Positions 1 to 7,602 are shown, counted from the stretch's first letter. The stretch: 42,453 bases of DNA from Chryseobacterium sp. (GCA_003248755.1 QFQW01000029.1:1-42453), one strand, 5' to 3'. Program-made: numbers and translations. The notes: a model not told the origin generated them from the sequence alone.

Positions 1-98
1 AAAATATGGAAAACCGTATTAATGCTATCAACGGAACAATTATTTTTGACACAGAAACCAATAATCTATTGAAAATCAATATTTCATTTCCAGTCTAA
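1..98 (+). CDS. Sensor histidine kinase, C-terminal end (partial)
   Basis: Only the last 31 codons are in the window, ending with TAA at 96-98. The peptide contains ENRINAINGTIIFD and closes with INISFPV. This fits the end of a HATPase_c domain, where an N-R-I-x-x-I-x-G-x-I segment is followed by a beta strand ending in a short hydrophobic-Pro motif. That form is common in HisKA_3/NarX-type kinases. The gene stops 10 bases before a response regulator, so the two most likely form a cotranscribed two-component pair. Sensor and dimerisation domains lie outside the window, so the signal cannot be inferred. Confidence 0.6.
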   Translation, partial: NMENRINAINGTIIFDTETNNLLKINISFPV

Positions 99-108
99 AA
101 TAACACTT

Positions 109-774
109 ATGTTTACAAAAATCCTTATCGCCGAAGATTACGAAAGTTCCAATATATCTGTCCAAAAAACTTTGGAAGACCTCAAAATTCCAGCCCCAAA
201 ATATGTCAACTATTGTGATGACGCACTTAGCAGAATCAAAATGAGTTTACAGGAAAACAATCCTTTCGAACTTCTGATCACAGACCTTTCCTTTGATGAA
301 GACCACAGAGAACAGAATCTCAAAAATGGACAGCAACTTATTTCTGCCGTAAGAGAACTTCAGCCAAATCTGAAAGTTATCGTTTTCTCTGTTGAAAAAA
401 AGGAAGTTATTATCGAGAAACTTTTTACAGAACAAAAAATCAACGGTTTTGTGAAAAAAGGCAGAGAAGATGTCAAAGATTTGAAAAAAGCAATAAGAGC
501 CGTTTACAATAATGAAAAATATATCTCTTATGATTTGAAAACGAACAGTCCCGAAAGAAATTCTTTCGAGTTTTCAGAATATGACACTTTACTTGTTTCT
601 TTATTAGCCAATGGCATTCTTCTTAAAAACATTCCTGATCATCTTAAAGAAAATAATATCAAGCCGTCCAGTATGAGTGCAGTTGAAAAAAGATTAAAAG
701 ATATTAAAGAATCACTCGATATCAATAGTAACGAACAGCTTATTGCTTTCTGCAAGGACTTCGGGATTATCTAA
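109..774 (+). CDS. Response regulator, receiver domain with NarL/LuxR-like C-terminus
   Basis: 221 residues. The receiver domain covers about residues 3-130, with acidic residues E9 and D10, the probable phosphoacceptor D59 (LLITDLSFD), a conserved Ser near 94 (VFSVEKK) and a Lys near 116 (GFVKKG). The C-terminal part, about 150-221, is helical. It has the spacing of a LuxR/NarL helix-turn-helix (SLLANGILLKNIPDHL, then AVEKRLKDIKESL) but is divergent. It would act as a DNA-binding output controlled by the kinase encoded just upstream. A hairpin terminator follows. The ten-gene operon begins 128 bases further on, so this regulator is a possible but unproven controller of it. Confidence 0.85.
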   Translation: MFTKILIAEDYESSNISVQKTLEDLKIPAPKYVNYCDDALSRIKMSLQENNPFELLITDLSFDEDHREQNLKNGQQLISAVRELQPNLKVIVFSVEKKEVIIEKLFTEQKINGFVKKGREDVKDLKKAIRAVYNNEKYISYDLKTNSPERNSFEFSEYDTLLVSLLANGILLKNIPDHLKENNIKPSSMSAVEKRLKDIKESLDINSNEQLIAFCKDFGII

Positions 775-800
775 TCTTCTGTAATAATTACTTTTATTTA

Positions 801-832
801 AAAACTTTCAAAATCATTTGAAAGTTTTTTGT
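801..832 (+). terminator. Rho-independent terminator after the response regulator
   Basis: A 12-bp perfect stem (801-812 with 817-828) with a four-base loop is followed by a T-rich stretch. It separates the two-component genes from the next operon. Confidence 0.8.
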
Positions 833-871
833 TTTTACGGATTTCCGTAAAAAAATAATATCAGGCAGAAG

Positions 872-879
872 TACTTTTG
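872..879 (+). promoter_or_regulatory. Bacteroidota-type -7 element before the ten-gene operon
   Basis: TACTTTTG matches the flavobacterial -7 consensus TAnnTTTG. It lies 23 bases before the first start codon and downstream of the terminator at 801-832. I could not assign a clear -33 TTG box, so the call rests on the -7 element and its position. Confidence 0.5.
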
Positions 880-902
880 GATTGTTAAACAAATAAATAA
901 CA

Positions 903-1235
903 ATGGGAAAATTCATCATCACAAAAAGAAAAGACGGAGAATATCAATTCAATCTCAAAGCCGGTAACGGAGAGATCATCCTTACAAGTGAAGGTTATGC
1001 AGCAAAATCCGGATGTAAAAACGGAATAGAATCCGTACGGGTCAATTCCCAAATCGACTCCAGATTTGAGAGAAGAACTTCTATGAATGATAAAGATTAC
1101 TTTGTTCTGAAAGCCGGAAATGGAGAAATAATCGGTAAAAGCCAATTATACTCAGCAAAGCAAGGAATGGAAAACGGAATCTCTTCTGTAAAAGAAAATG
1201 CTCCGGCGGCAGAAACTATTGACGAAACAATCTAA
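903..1235 (+). CDS. YegP-like UPF0339/DUF1508 protein, two repeats
   Basis: 110 residues with two copies of the DUF1508 unit, at about residues 2-50 and 60-101. Each has the signature of the family: a Y/F-x-(F/V)-L-K-A-G-N-G-E-I-I strand, then a Y-x-(A/S)-K-x-G-x-x-N-G-I-x-S-V helix and turn. YegP-type proteins are small soluble proteins of poorly known role. It is the first gene behind the promoter-like box and lies 9 bases before a nuclease-like gene, so it probably belongs to the same transcript. Family assignment is secure; the function is not known. Confidence 0.88.
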   Translation: MGKFIITKRKDGEYQFNLKAGNGEIILTSEGYAAKSGCKNGIESVRVNSQIDSRFERRTSMNDKDYFVLKAGNGEIIGKSQLYSAKQGMENGISSVKENAPAAETIDETI

Positions 1236-1244
1236 CTGATAACC

Positions 1245-2315
1245 ATGGAACTCAAATTAAAACTTGAACAACTGCATCAACGAGTGAATGGGCTCAAGGA
1301 CCAAATCCAAACCGAGGAAGCTACGAAAACTGCTTTCGTAATGCCTTTTATTCAGATTCTTGGCTATGATATTTTCAATCCTACAGAAGTGATTCCCGAA
1401 TTCATTGCTGATATCGGAACCAAGAAAGGAGAAAAAGTTGATTTCGTCATCAAGAAAGATGATGAACATATTCTCATTATAGAATGCAAAAACTGGAAAG
1501 AAAATGCAGACGCTCATAATTCCCAGCTTCATCGCTATTATCATGTTTCCAAAGCGAGATTCGGAGTTCTGACCAACGGTATTGTTTACAATTTCTATAC
1601 TGACCTGGAAAAACCAAACATTATGGACGAGAAGCCTTTCTTCACCATCAATCTTGATGATTTGAAGGATAGCTCTATCAAAGTTCTTGAGAGTTTTACA
1701 AAATCAGGTTATAATCTGGAATCGATTTTAGACTCTGCAGAAGCATTAAAGTACATCAAAGCTGTCAGAAAGGAATTCGAAAAAGAAATCGAAAATCCTT
1801 CCGATGAATTAGTGAGACTATTGGTTAACCGTTTTTTCGAAAGACCGCTTACAGCAAACAGAATGATTTCTTTTAAAGACTATACAAAAAGAGCTTTGAG
1901 CCTCTCCATTTCCGAATCCATCAGTTCTCGTTTAAAATCTGCTCTGGTCATCAATGATAATATAGAAATCGAAAAAACAACTGTACCCAATCCAAATATT
2001 GACCAGAATAATGACACTCCAAAAATCACTACAACAGATGAGGAATTAGAAGCTTTTCAAATTGTAAAAGCCATTTTGAGAGAGAAAATCTCAGCAGAGA
2101 GAATTGCATATAGAGATACGCAGTCTTATTTCGGAATTTTGCTGGATGATAATAATAGAAAACCGATTTGTAGATTTCATTTCGGAGCCAGCAGAAAATT
2201 GATAGAATTATTCCATAACGGGAAAGATTCCGGAGAGAAAATAAATCTTGATTCTCTTGATGACATCTATAAGCACAGAGACGAACTTCATAAAACCATT
2301 GAAAATTATAATTAA
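1245..2315 (+). CDS. Stand-alone HSDR_N-type (type I restriction R N-terminal-like) nuclease-domain protein
   Basis: 356 residues. The N-terminal 150 residues resemble the HSDR_N domain. A helix with E25 (TEEATKTAFVMP) precedes LGYD, then D66 in GEKVDFVI, then E80-x-K82 in IIECKNW. This is the E...D...ExK layout of PD-(D/E)XK nucleases with all catalytic positions present. There is no SF2 helicase motor, so it is not a complete HsdR, and no HsdM or HsdS lies nearby. The C-terminal half (about 150-356) is mostly helical and unrecognised; its last 90 residues look like a second small domain. It could cut or bind nucleic acid, possibly as a type IV-like restriction factor. Activity is inferred from motifs only. 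Confidence 0.75.
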   Translation: MELKLKLEQLHQRVNGLKDQIQTEEATKTAFVMPFIQILGYDIFNPTEVIPEFIADIGTKKGEKVDFVIKKDDEHILIIECKNWKENADAHNSQLHRYYHVSKARFGVLTNGIVYNFYTDLEKPNIMDEKPFFTINLDDLKDSSIKVLESFTKSGYNLESILDSAEALKYIKAVRKEFEKEIENPSDELVRLLVNRFFERPLTANRMISFKDYTKRALSLSISESISSRLKSALVINDNIEIEKTTVPNPNIDQNNDTPKITTTDEELEAFQIVKAILREKISAERIAYRDTQSYFGILLDDNNRKPICRFHFGASRKLIELFHNGKDSGEKINLDSLDDIYKHRDELHKTIENYN

Positions 2316-2316
2316 C

Positions 2317-2814
2317 ATGAGAAATATTTTGCTTTTAGTTTCAAGTATATTTTTAATGACATTATCATTGTTTTCCTTTTCAAAAAATGAAAATAATGGG
2401 CATAACGGAAGATGTACCGGCTCTGCTTACTGCTCAGCCTGTTCCAATTGTTCCAGATGTGGACATTGTAGCGTTGGTGGAACTTGTGGCGTTTGTAGTG
2501 GTCGTAAATCCGAAAAATCTATCGAACCCGATAGTTATTCAAAAAAATCAAATACTACTAAGTCTCAACAAAATAATAAAAAAAGTCAATCACAAAAATC
2601 TCCAAATGTATTTGATGATTCTAATATTATTAAAGTTACATCATCTGTCCGAACCACAAATATTTTTGAAAAACCATCTTTCCAGTCAAAAGTAATAGAA
2701 AACGTTTCTAAAAATACAGAATTAATTCAGCTTTCAAAATTGAATTCTTGGTGTAAAGTAAAAATTAAAGAAAGTGAAAAAACAGGATATGTTTATTATA
2801 AGGATGTCAAATGA
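2317..2814 (+). CDS. Exported Cys-rich protein with C-terminal bacterial SH3 domain
   Basis: 165 residues, starting one base after the preceding stop; the longer reading from 2248 would overlap the nuclease gene. Residues 1-21 form a signal peptide. A dense cysteine cluster follows: C33, C39, C42, C45, C48, C51, C57 and C60, of which five are spaced exactly three residues apart. A Ser/Lys/Gln-rich linker comes next. The end, about residues 105-165, reads as an SH3b/SH3_3 domain (TSSVRTTN, a Lys/Glu-rich strand, SWCKVKI, TGYVYYKDVK). SH3b domains often bind cell wall or protein partners outside the cytoplasm. The Cys cluster could hold metal or disulfides. The next gene overlaps it by four bases (ATGA). 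Confidence 0.7.
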   Translation: MRNILLLVSSIFLMTLSLFSFSKNENNGHNGRCTGSAYCSACSNCSRCGHCSVGGTCGVCSGRKSEKSIEPDSYSKKSNTTKSQQNNKKSQSQKSPNVFDDSNIIKVTSSVRTTNIFEKPSFQSKVIENVSKNTELIQLSKLNSWCKVKIKESEKTGYVYYKDVK

Positions 2815-3635
2815 TTATCCACATTTTAAAAACTGCACTATTATTTACTCCTGTAGTTTTAGGCGGATTGATTTACATTATTTTTAGAACCGATAGACTT
2901 ATAATGTTTCATTGGTTTGAATATTTGAATCTATCTGATGAAATTAATACGATTAAGAGCTTAAAAAATATTCTTTCGCTTCCTGATTGGTTTATTTATA
3001 GTCTACCAGATGGTCTTTGGATATTCTCATACATCCATATTTCCTTAGAAATATGGAAATTCTCAATTACCCGACAAAATATTTTCTGGATTTTCAGTAT
3101 TCCTATAACAGCAATTGCATCAGAAATTTTTCAACTTTTTAAAATTATTCCCGGAACCTTTGACTTAGTTGACATTATATTCTACTTGATTGGAATTGCT
3201 CTCCCATTTATAAAAATTTTAAATACAACATATATGAAAAACATTAAACAAATCATTTCAGCAGGTCTTTTTCTATTTTTCTTACTAGTCGCTTTTGGAA
3301 GTATGGATGATAAGAAAACGAAAGATTCATCTTATCAAAGCCTTAATTCTTATGAAACCCCTGATGTTCATCCTCAGGAAATAGAAGCACAAAATACAGA
3401 TCCGAAAAAGGATGCTATAATCATCAAATTAAAGGCAAAGGCAAAACAAGACTGGCCCAACGATTATTCTACTCAGGAATATTGGATTAATCAGCAGATT
3501 GAAGCGTACGATTATATGGAAACTATAGAAGATAATCCTATAAAAAAACAAGCTCAAAGAGACTGGCCTTTGGATTTTAGCACTCAGAAATACTGGTATG
3601 AACAACAAGTTGAAGCTAAAAATAGGATAGAATAA
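2811..3635 (+). CDS. VanZ-like membrane protein with two C-terminal DWPxD-STQxYW repeats
   Basis: 274 residues. Hydrophobic segments lie at about 5-25, 66-80, 89-110, 116-135 and 145-162. The stretch SEIFQLFKIIPGTFDLVD has the E-x-x-Q...D-x-x-D spacing of VanZ-like proteins. After the last segment comes a polar tail with two near-identical units at residues 209-237 and 245-274. Each is built around D-W-P-x-D-(Y/F)-S-T-Q-x-Y-W-x-x-Q-Q-x-E-A. I do not recognise this unit as a named domain. Translational coupling with the Cys-rich SH3 gene upstream suggests that the two products work together at the envelope. The function is unknown; the VanZ link rests on pattern only. Confidence 0.6.
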   Translation: MIIHILKTALLFTPVVLGGLIYIIFRTDRLIMFHWFEYLNLSDEINTIKSLKNILSLPDWFIYSLPDGLWIFSYIHISLEIWKFSITRQNIFWIFSIPITAIASEIFQLFKIIPGTFDLVDIIFYLIGIALPFIKILNTTYMKNIKQIISAGLFLFFLLVAFGSMDDKKTKDSSYQSLNSYETPDVHPQEIEAQNTDPKKDAIIIKLKAKAKQDWPNDYSTQEYWINQQIEAYDYMETIEDNPIKKQAQRDWPLDFSTQKYWYEQQVEAKNRIE

Positions 3636-3670
3636 ATTATTCTAATAATAGTCATTAAAAACTAAACATT

Positions 3671-4297
3671 ATGAATTTAAAGAAATTTTTAAACGAAGAA
3701 CAAGACCCCAAGGCTGTAGAAAAGCTTCTGGAAAGAATCAAAAGCCTTCTTACTTCTCAGGAGTTTGTAGAATATATTGCTGTTCAGAAAAAGCCAGCTC
3801 TCAATCTATCGCCGGACTGCATTGCCCTCACTAACAGAAGAATTATTTTCTGCCGACCAAAAACATTTGGATTTTCGATGGATTTTCAAGATTACAGTTG
3901 GATAGATGTTGCTGATTGTCATATCAAAGAAAGGATTATTGGCGCTACTTTTATGATGAGAACTACAAGAAATTTCACCAATATGATGGATTATCTCCCA
4001 AAAGCTCAGGCAAGAAAGCTCTATCAATACGCTCAGGAAATCGAGGAACAAATGAGAGGTGTAAGAAGAGAAAAAGAGCTTGAGGTCCGAAGAGCTTCAG
4101 CAGGAGGTGTCACCGTAAATAATGCGACGCCAATTATTACGCATCCTCAACAATTTCATCATCAGCCACCAGCGTTGCAGATAGAAAATGAAGATCCATT
4201 TGCTCTCTTGCAAAAATTAAAAGGATTAATGGAAAACGGCATCATTTCGCCTGAAGAATTCGAAATTAAAAAAAATGAAATCTTATCAAGAGTTTAA
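3671..4297 (+). CDS. PH-domain protein with C-terminal SHOCT motif
   Basis: 208 residues, no signal peptide. Residues about 28-125 read as a bacterial PH (YokE/bPH-like) domain: a strand ending AVQKKPALNLSPDCIALTNRRIIFC, then DFQDYSWIDVADCHIKE and later MRTTRNF. A Pro/Gln/His-rich linker follows. Residues 174-208 match SHOCT (DPFALLQKLKGLMENGIISPEEFEIKKNEIL). SHOCT modules are small oligomerisation-type helices found at the ends of many membrane-associated proteins. The 35-base gap before this gene is the widest inside the cluster, so an extra promoter here is possible, but I see no convincing box. Confidence 0.75.
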   Translation: MNLKKFLNEEQDPKAVEKLLERIKSLLTSQEFVEYIAVQKKPALNLSPDCIALTNRRIIFCRPKTFGFSMDFQDYSWIDVADCHIKERIIGATFMMRTTRNFTNMMDYLPKAQARKLYQYAQEIEEQMRGVRREKELEVRRASAGGVTVNNATPIITHPQQFHHQPPALQIENEDPFALLQKLKGLMENGIISPEEFEIKKNEILSRV

Positions 4298-4301
4298 TAT
4301 T

Positions 4302-4517
4302 ATGAAATCAAAATCTACTACTGTATTGCTCGCTTTTTTCCTGGGAGGAATAGGCGTTCACAGATTCTATTTGGGACAGAACATTCTTGGATTGCTTTAT
4401 CTTTTGTTCTGCTGGACTTTTATACCTGCATTGATTGCGCTTTTCGATTTCTTCATTTTCATTTTTATGTCAGAAGCTAGTTTTAATTATAAATATAATA
4501 TCCGGACAGGATTTTAA
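4302..4517 (+). CDS. TM2-domain small membrane protein
   Basis: 71 residues. I prefer the ATG at 4302, four bases after the previous stop, over the in-frame ATG at 4275 that would overlap the PH-SHOCT gene. The sequence is a plain TM2 domain: a first membrane helix (VLLAFFLGGIGVHRFYLG), a short polar turn, and a second helix (ILGLLYLLFCWTFIPALIALFDF). The GxHRFYLG signature is intact. TM2 proteins are common partners of PH and SHOCT proteins in bacteria; their biochemical role is unclear. Confidence 0.85.
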   Translation: MKSKSTTVLLAFFLGGIGVHRFYLGQNILGLLYLLFCWTFIPALIALFDFFIFIFMSEASFNYKYNIRTGF

Positions 4518-4528
4518 AATCAGAAAAG

Positions 4529-4924
4529 ATGAAGCCATTTCTCTCCCTCTGTGCGATATGTTGTTTCATTGGTATTTTCAAACTTCCTATAGAATATTAT
4601 ACTTTTCTTAGAATTCTTATTTCTGTTGGAGCTCTAATTATTTTATATAATACTTTAAGTTCCAAACAGCTTTATTTCAGTATAATTTTCTTAATCATTC
4701 TCATTCTTTTCAATCCCGTTTTTCCCATTTATTTATACCGGAAAAATTTATGGATTCCTATTGATATCATTACAGGAATACTATTTCTGCTAATTACTTT
4801 TATTGAAAAAAAGGAACAAAATAAAGAAGAAGAAATTACCGAAGAAACTTCTGAGCAAATTACATATCAAAGATCTCATTCACGAGATAGAATTGTTAAT
4901 CCTAGAAAATCAAAAGAAGAATAA
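4529..4924 (+). CDS. Small membrane protein, DUF6804-like
   Basis: 131 residues with three or four hydrophobic segments in the first 95 residues and a charged cytoplasmic tail rich in Glu, Lys and Arg. The segment FNPVFPIYLYRKNLWIPIDIITGILFLL is highly characteristic. I associate it with the DUF6804 family of Bacteroidota, from memory rather than from a search. It starts 11 bases after the TM2 gene and ends 4 bases before the TerB-like gene, so it is cotranscribed with them. No function can be assigned. Confidence 0.6.
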   Translation: MKPFLSLCAICCFIGIFKLPIEYYTFLRILISVGALIILYNTLSSKQLYFSIIFLIILILFNPVFPIYLYRKNLWIPIDIITGILFLLITFIEKKEQNKEEEITEETSEQITYQRSHSRDRIVNPRKSKEE

Positions 4925-4928
4925 AACG

Positions 4929-5333
4929 ATGGAAAATATTCAAATTACAGAAAATCTTAAAGCTCATTTTTTAAGGCTTTATCAGATGGCGATCTGCGAT
5001 GATTATTTCAGTGCTTTAGAACTGAAAATGCTATATAAATGTGCTGAAGAAAGAGGTATTTCCTCTAAAAATTTGGACGAAATCCTTTTAAATCCAATTA
5101 ATAAATCCTTAGTTCCACAAACGCTTGAAGAAAAAATCGATTATCTCTACGATCTCACAGTAATGATTTGGGCAGACGGAATTATTTCTCCAAATGAATA
5201 TTCTGCATTGGAAAAATATGTTCTAATGTTTGATTTCTTGGAAGAAAATGTAACAGCAATTGTCGACTATCTCACTGAAGCCGTAAAAATCGGAAAGAAT
5301 AAAAGTGAAATTTTACATGAATTAAAAAACTAA
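4929..5333 (+). CDS. TerB-like protein
   Basis: 134 residues. The start at 4929 follows the previous stop by four bases; a longer in-frame reading from 4803 would run through the upstream gene. The protein is all-helical with no membrane segment. It carries the TerB/DjlA-type pattern: a first acidic helix pair (YQMAICDDYFSALELKMLYKCAEERGIS), a central KIDYLYDLTVMIWADGIISPNEYSALEKYV, and a closing helix. TerB-fold proteins occur at the inner face of the membrane in Ter-type stress modules and in other membrane-linked systems. The Asp/Glu in DDYFSALE and ADGIISPNE fit the acidic metal-binding pair described for TerB. Confidence 0.75.
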   Translation: MENIQITENLKAHFLRLYQMAICDDYFSALELKMLYKCAEERGISSKNLDEILLNPINKSLVPQTLEEKIDYLYDLTVMIWADGIISPNEYSALEKYVLMFDFLEENVTAIVDYLTEAVKIGKNKSEILHELKN

Positions 5334-5338
5334 ACCCT

Positions 5339-6679
5339 ATGGACACTACAAGTATAAAGAACATTTTTAAATTAAAATCTGTTCCAATAGAACAAAAACA
5401 AGAACAGCTTCCGAAAATTGAAATAAACCCTAATGAAGAATCTGTTGAAGAAAGTAGAAAAAGAACCTATCACGAATCCGGATACAGAGATAGTTCTAGA
5501 ACTAGCGGAAACCATTCTACTCTTTCAATATGTCTAGATGCGGTCTATTCAAAATTCCAGAATGAAGAGAAAGAAATGGTCGAAAAACAACAGAAATTAA
5601 AAGAGGCTTACATCAATGAACAAAAGAACAAGGAAACAGAAACAAAAGCTTTAGCTGTTGCTTTGGAAACAAAGGAAGAACAATTGAAAAAGAAAAATTT
5701 AGAAATTGAAAACCATCAAAATCAAATTGACACTTTAAAAGCAGAAATTATAGATTTACCGAGAAATCCTGATAAATATAATGTAAAAGCCACAAGAGGA
5801 GCATCTGCAAAATTTTGGATTGGATTTATGCTTTTGATTCCCATAACTTTATATTTAGGAACATTCTACATTTCAACCTCTTACTCAGCTTTTTTCAAAA
5901 ACTTTGACACACAAAGTACAATTATTCAAAGTGTTTTTGACGCACAAGCATTCAACAAAGCATGGAGTGAAGGACCTATTAATGGTGCATTTGTTACATT
6001 AATTCCTTTTGTATTTCTCGGGCTGGGATTTTTAATTCACATGTTTGGAGAAAATAAGTCTAAAATAAATTATATAAAACTGGCTTTGCTATTTATTATC
6101 ACTTTTATTTTCGACTCCATTTTAGCATATCAAATTGAATGGAGACTATACGACCTAAACAAAACTTTCAATTCACCAGACTTTGATCTTAAAATAGCTT
6201 TTACAAGAATTGAATTTTGGGGAATCATCTTTGCAGGATTTATTGTTTACATTATCTGGGGATTAGTTTTTGACTTTGTAATGAAAGAACATAGAGAAAA
6301 AGACAAGATTAAAAACGAGCAGCAGATCAGACAAAAGAATGTCCTCTTCATTTTAGAAAAAATCAATGTTTTGAGAAAAGAAATAGAAGAAAACATTGCA
6401 AACATAGGAGTAACAAAAGAACAAATTATCAAAACTAAAGGAAGAATAGAAGAACTTCAAAACATTATTGATGGTGTGATTATTCCGACTAAAGATTACA
6501 AATTGTATGCATCCGAATATGTTCAAGGGTGGATAACTTTCATTGGGGAAAAAATTGCAGTTTCAAAAACAGAAAAACAAACAATGATTGATAGCTGTAT
6601 TGAAACTTACAATACAAATCTTGAAAATGTGGGTGCCAATTCAGTCAATCAAAACTTGATTTATTTATCATCTTTATAA
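5339..6679 (+). CDS. Four-TM membrane protein with flanking coiled coils
   Basis: 446 residues, not recognised as a named family. Residues 1-70 are polar and low-complexity. Residues about 75-145 form a strongly charged coiled coil. Four hydrophobic segments follow at about 157-178, 215-235, 246-262 and 294-316. A second coiled coil runs from about 318 to 375, and a soluble end closes the protein. The layout, with long cytoplasmic coiled coils on either side of a TM bundle, suggests an oligomeric membrane scaffold or channel-like protein. It begins 5 bases after the TerB-like gene and ends 10 bases before the vWA-like lipoprotein gene, so it may link a cytoplasmic and an exported partner. Confidence 0.7.
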   Translation: MDTTSIKNIFKLKSVPIEQKQEQLPKIEINPNEESVEESRKRTYHESGYRDSSRTSGNHSTLSICLDAVYSKFQNEEKEMVEKQQKLKEAYINEQKNKETETKALAVALETKEEQLKKKNLEIENHQNQIDTLKAEIIDLPRNPDKYNVKATRGASAKFWIGFMLLIPITLYLGTFYISTSYSAFFKNFDTQSTIIQSVFDAQAFNKAWSEGPINGAFVTLIPFVFLGLGFLIHMFGENKSKINYIKLALLFIITFIFDSILAYQIEWRLYDLNKTFNSPDFDLKIAFTRIEFWGIIFAGFIVYIIWGLVFDFVMKEHREKDKIKNEQQIRQKNVLFILEKINVLRKEIEENIANIGVTKEQIIKTKGRIEELQNIIDGVIIPTKDYKLYASEYVQGWITFIGEKIAVSKTEKQTMIDSCIETYNTNLENVGANSVNQNLIYLSSL

Positions 6680-6689
6680 ATTACATATT

Positions 6690-7568
6690 ATGAAAAAAAT
6701 ATTTTATCTGTTAATGATGACATCTGTAATTTCTTGCTGTAAAACTCAACCAGTCCCTTGTACAAATTGCCCCTCTGAAATTGATTCAAACAATATCAAC
6801 GTCAGTATTTTAATCGATCTATCAGACAGAATTGATCCGAAAAAAAATCCCAATCCAACAATGGAATATTTCCAACGAGATACAGAATATATCAAAGCAA
6901 TAGAAAAAGGATTTCTAGATCATATCAAATCAAAAAAAATCATTACTTACGATGATCAGATACAGGTTTTCTTCAATCCGGAACCTTCCAATCCGAAGAT
7001 GAATGACCTGACAAAAGAGCTTAAAGTTTCCTTTGACAAAAATACCCGCAAAGATCACTTTGCTTCTGTTGAAAAAAAATATTCCGAATTACCCTTGAAC
7101 ATCTATCAATCGGCTATTCATGACGGACATTACGTAGGTTCTGACATTTGGGAGTTTTTTAAAAATAAAGTCAATGATTATTGCATCAAAAACGATAGAA
7201 GAAACATCCTTTTCATCTTGACTGATGGATATATGTATCATGAGAACACAAAATTTGAAGAAGAAAATAAAACTTCTTATCTAACCACCAGATTAATAAG
7301 ATCAAACAATCTTTCGACTTCTAATTTTAAAGACATGATCGAAAAAAACAAATTCGGTTTTGTCAAAGCCAACGATAATCTGAGTAATCTTGAAGTAATT
7401 GTCCTTGGAATTAATCCAGAAAAAGGCAATCCTTTTGAAGAAGCAGTAATAAAAGCATACTGGGAAAACTGGTTTAAAGAAATGAAGATCAAAAAATTTC
7501 AAATAAAATCGGCGGATCTTCCAAGCAATCTTGAACCTGTGATCAAACAATTCATTTTGAATCAATAA
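6690..7568 (+). CDS. vWA-like lipoprotein
   Basis: 292 residues. A lipoprotein signal ends at V-I-S-C16, and more cysteines follow (C17, C24, C27). The body looks like a von Willebrand factor A fold: a first strand VSILIDLSDRID starting the MIDAS region at D43, a central helix region (YVGSDIWEFF), then the strand NILFILTDGYM, whose Asp belongs to the usual last MIDAS loop. The first MIDAS motif reads D-L-S-D-R, where classical vWA has D-x-S-x-S, so metal binding may be altered. It is the last gene of the operon and is followed by a terminator. It probably sits on the periplasmic or outer surface as a protein-binding module. Confidence 0.65.
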   Translation: MKKIFYLLMMTSVISCCKTQPVPCTNCPSEIDSNNINVSILIDLSDRIDPKKNPNPTMEYFQRDTEYIKAIEKGFLDHIKSKKIITYDDQIQVFFNPEPSNPKMNDLTKELKVSFDKNTRKDHFASVEKKYSELPLNIYQSAIHDGHYVGSDIWEFFKNKVNDYCIKNDRRNILFILTDGYMYHENTKFEEENKTSYLTTRLIRSNNLSTSNFKDMIEKNKFGFVKANDNLSNLEVIVLGINPEKGNPFEEAVIKAYWENWFKEMKIKKFQIKSADLPSNLEPVIKQFILNQ

Positions 7569-7574
7569 AACTAA

Positions 7575-7600
7575 AAAAGCTCAGAATAATCTGAGCTTTT
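7575..7600. terminator. Bidirectional hairpin terminator
   Basis: An 11-bp perfect stem (7575-7585 with 7590-7600) with a four-base loop lies between convergent genes ending at 7568 (plus) and 7603 (minus). A-runs on the left and T-runs on the right let it serve both strands. Confidence 0.8.
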
Positions 7601-7602
7601 AT

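Noticed and set aside
1245..2315. Complete type I restriction system
   Set aside because: Only an HSDR_N-like domain is present; helicase, methylase and specificity genes are absent from the window.
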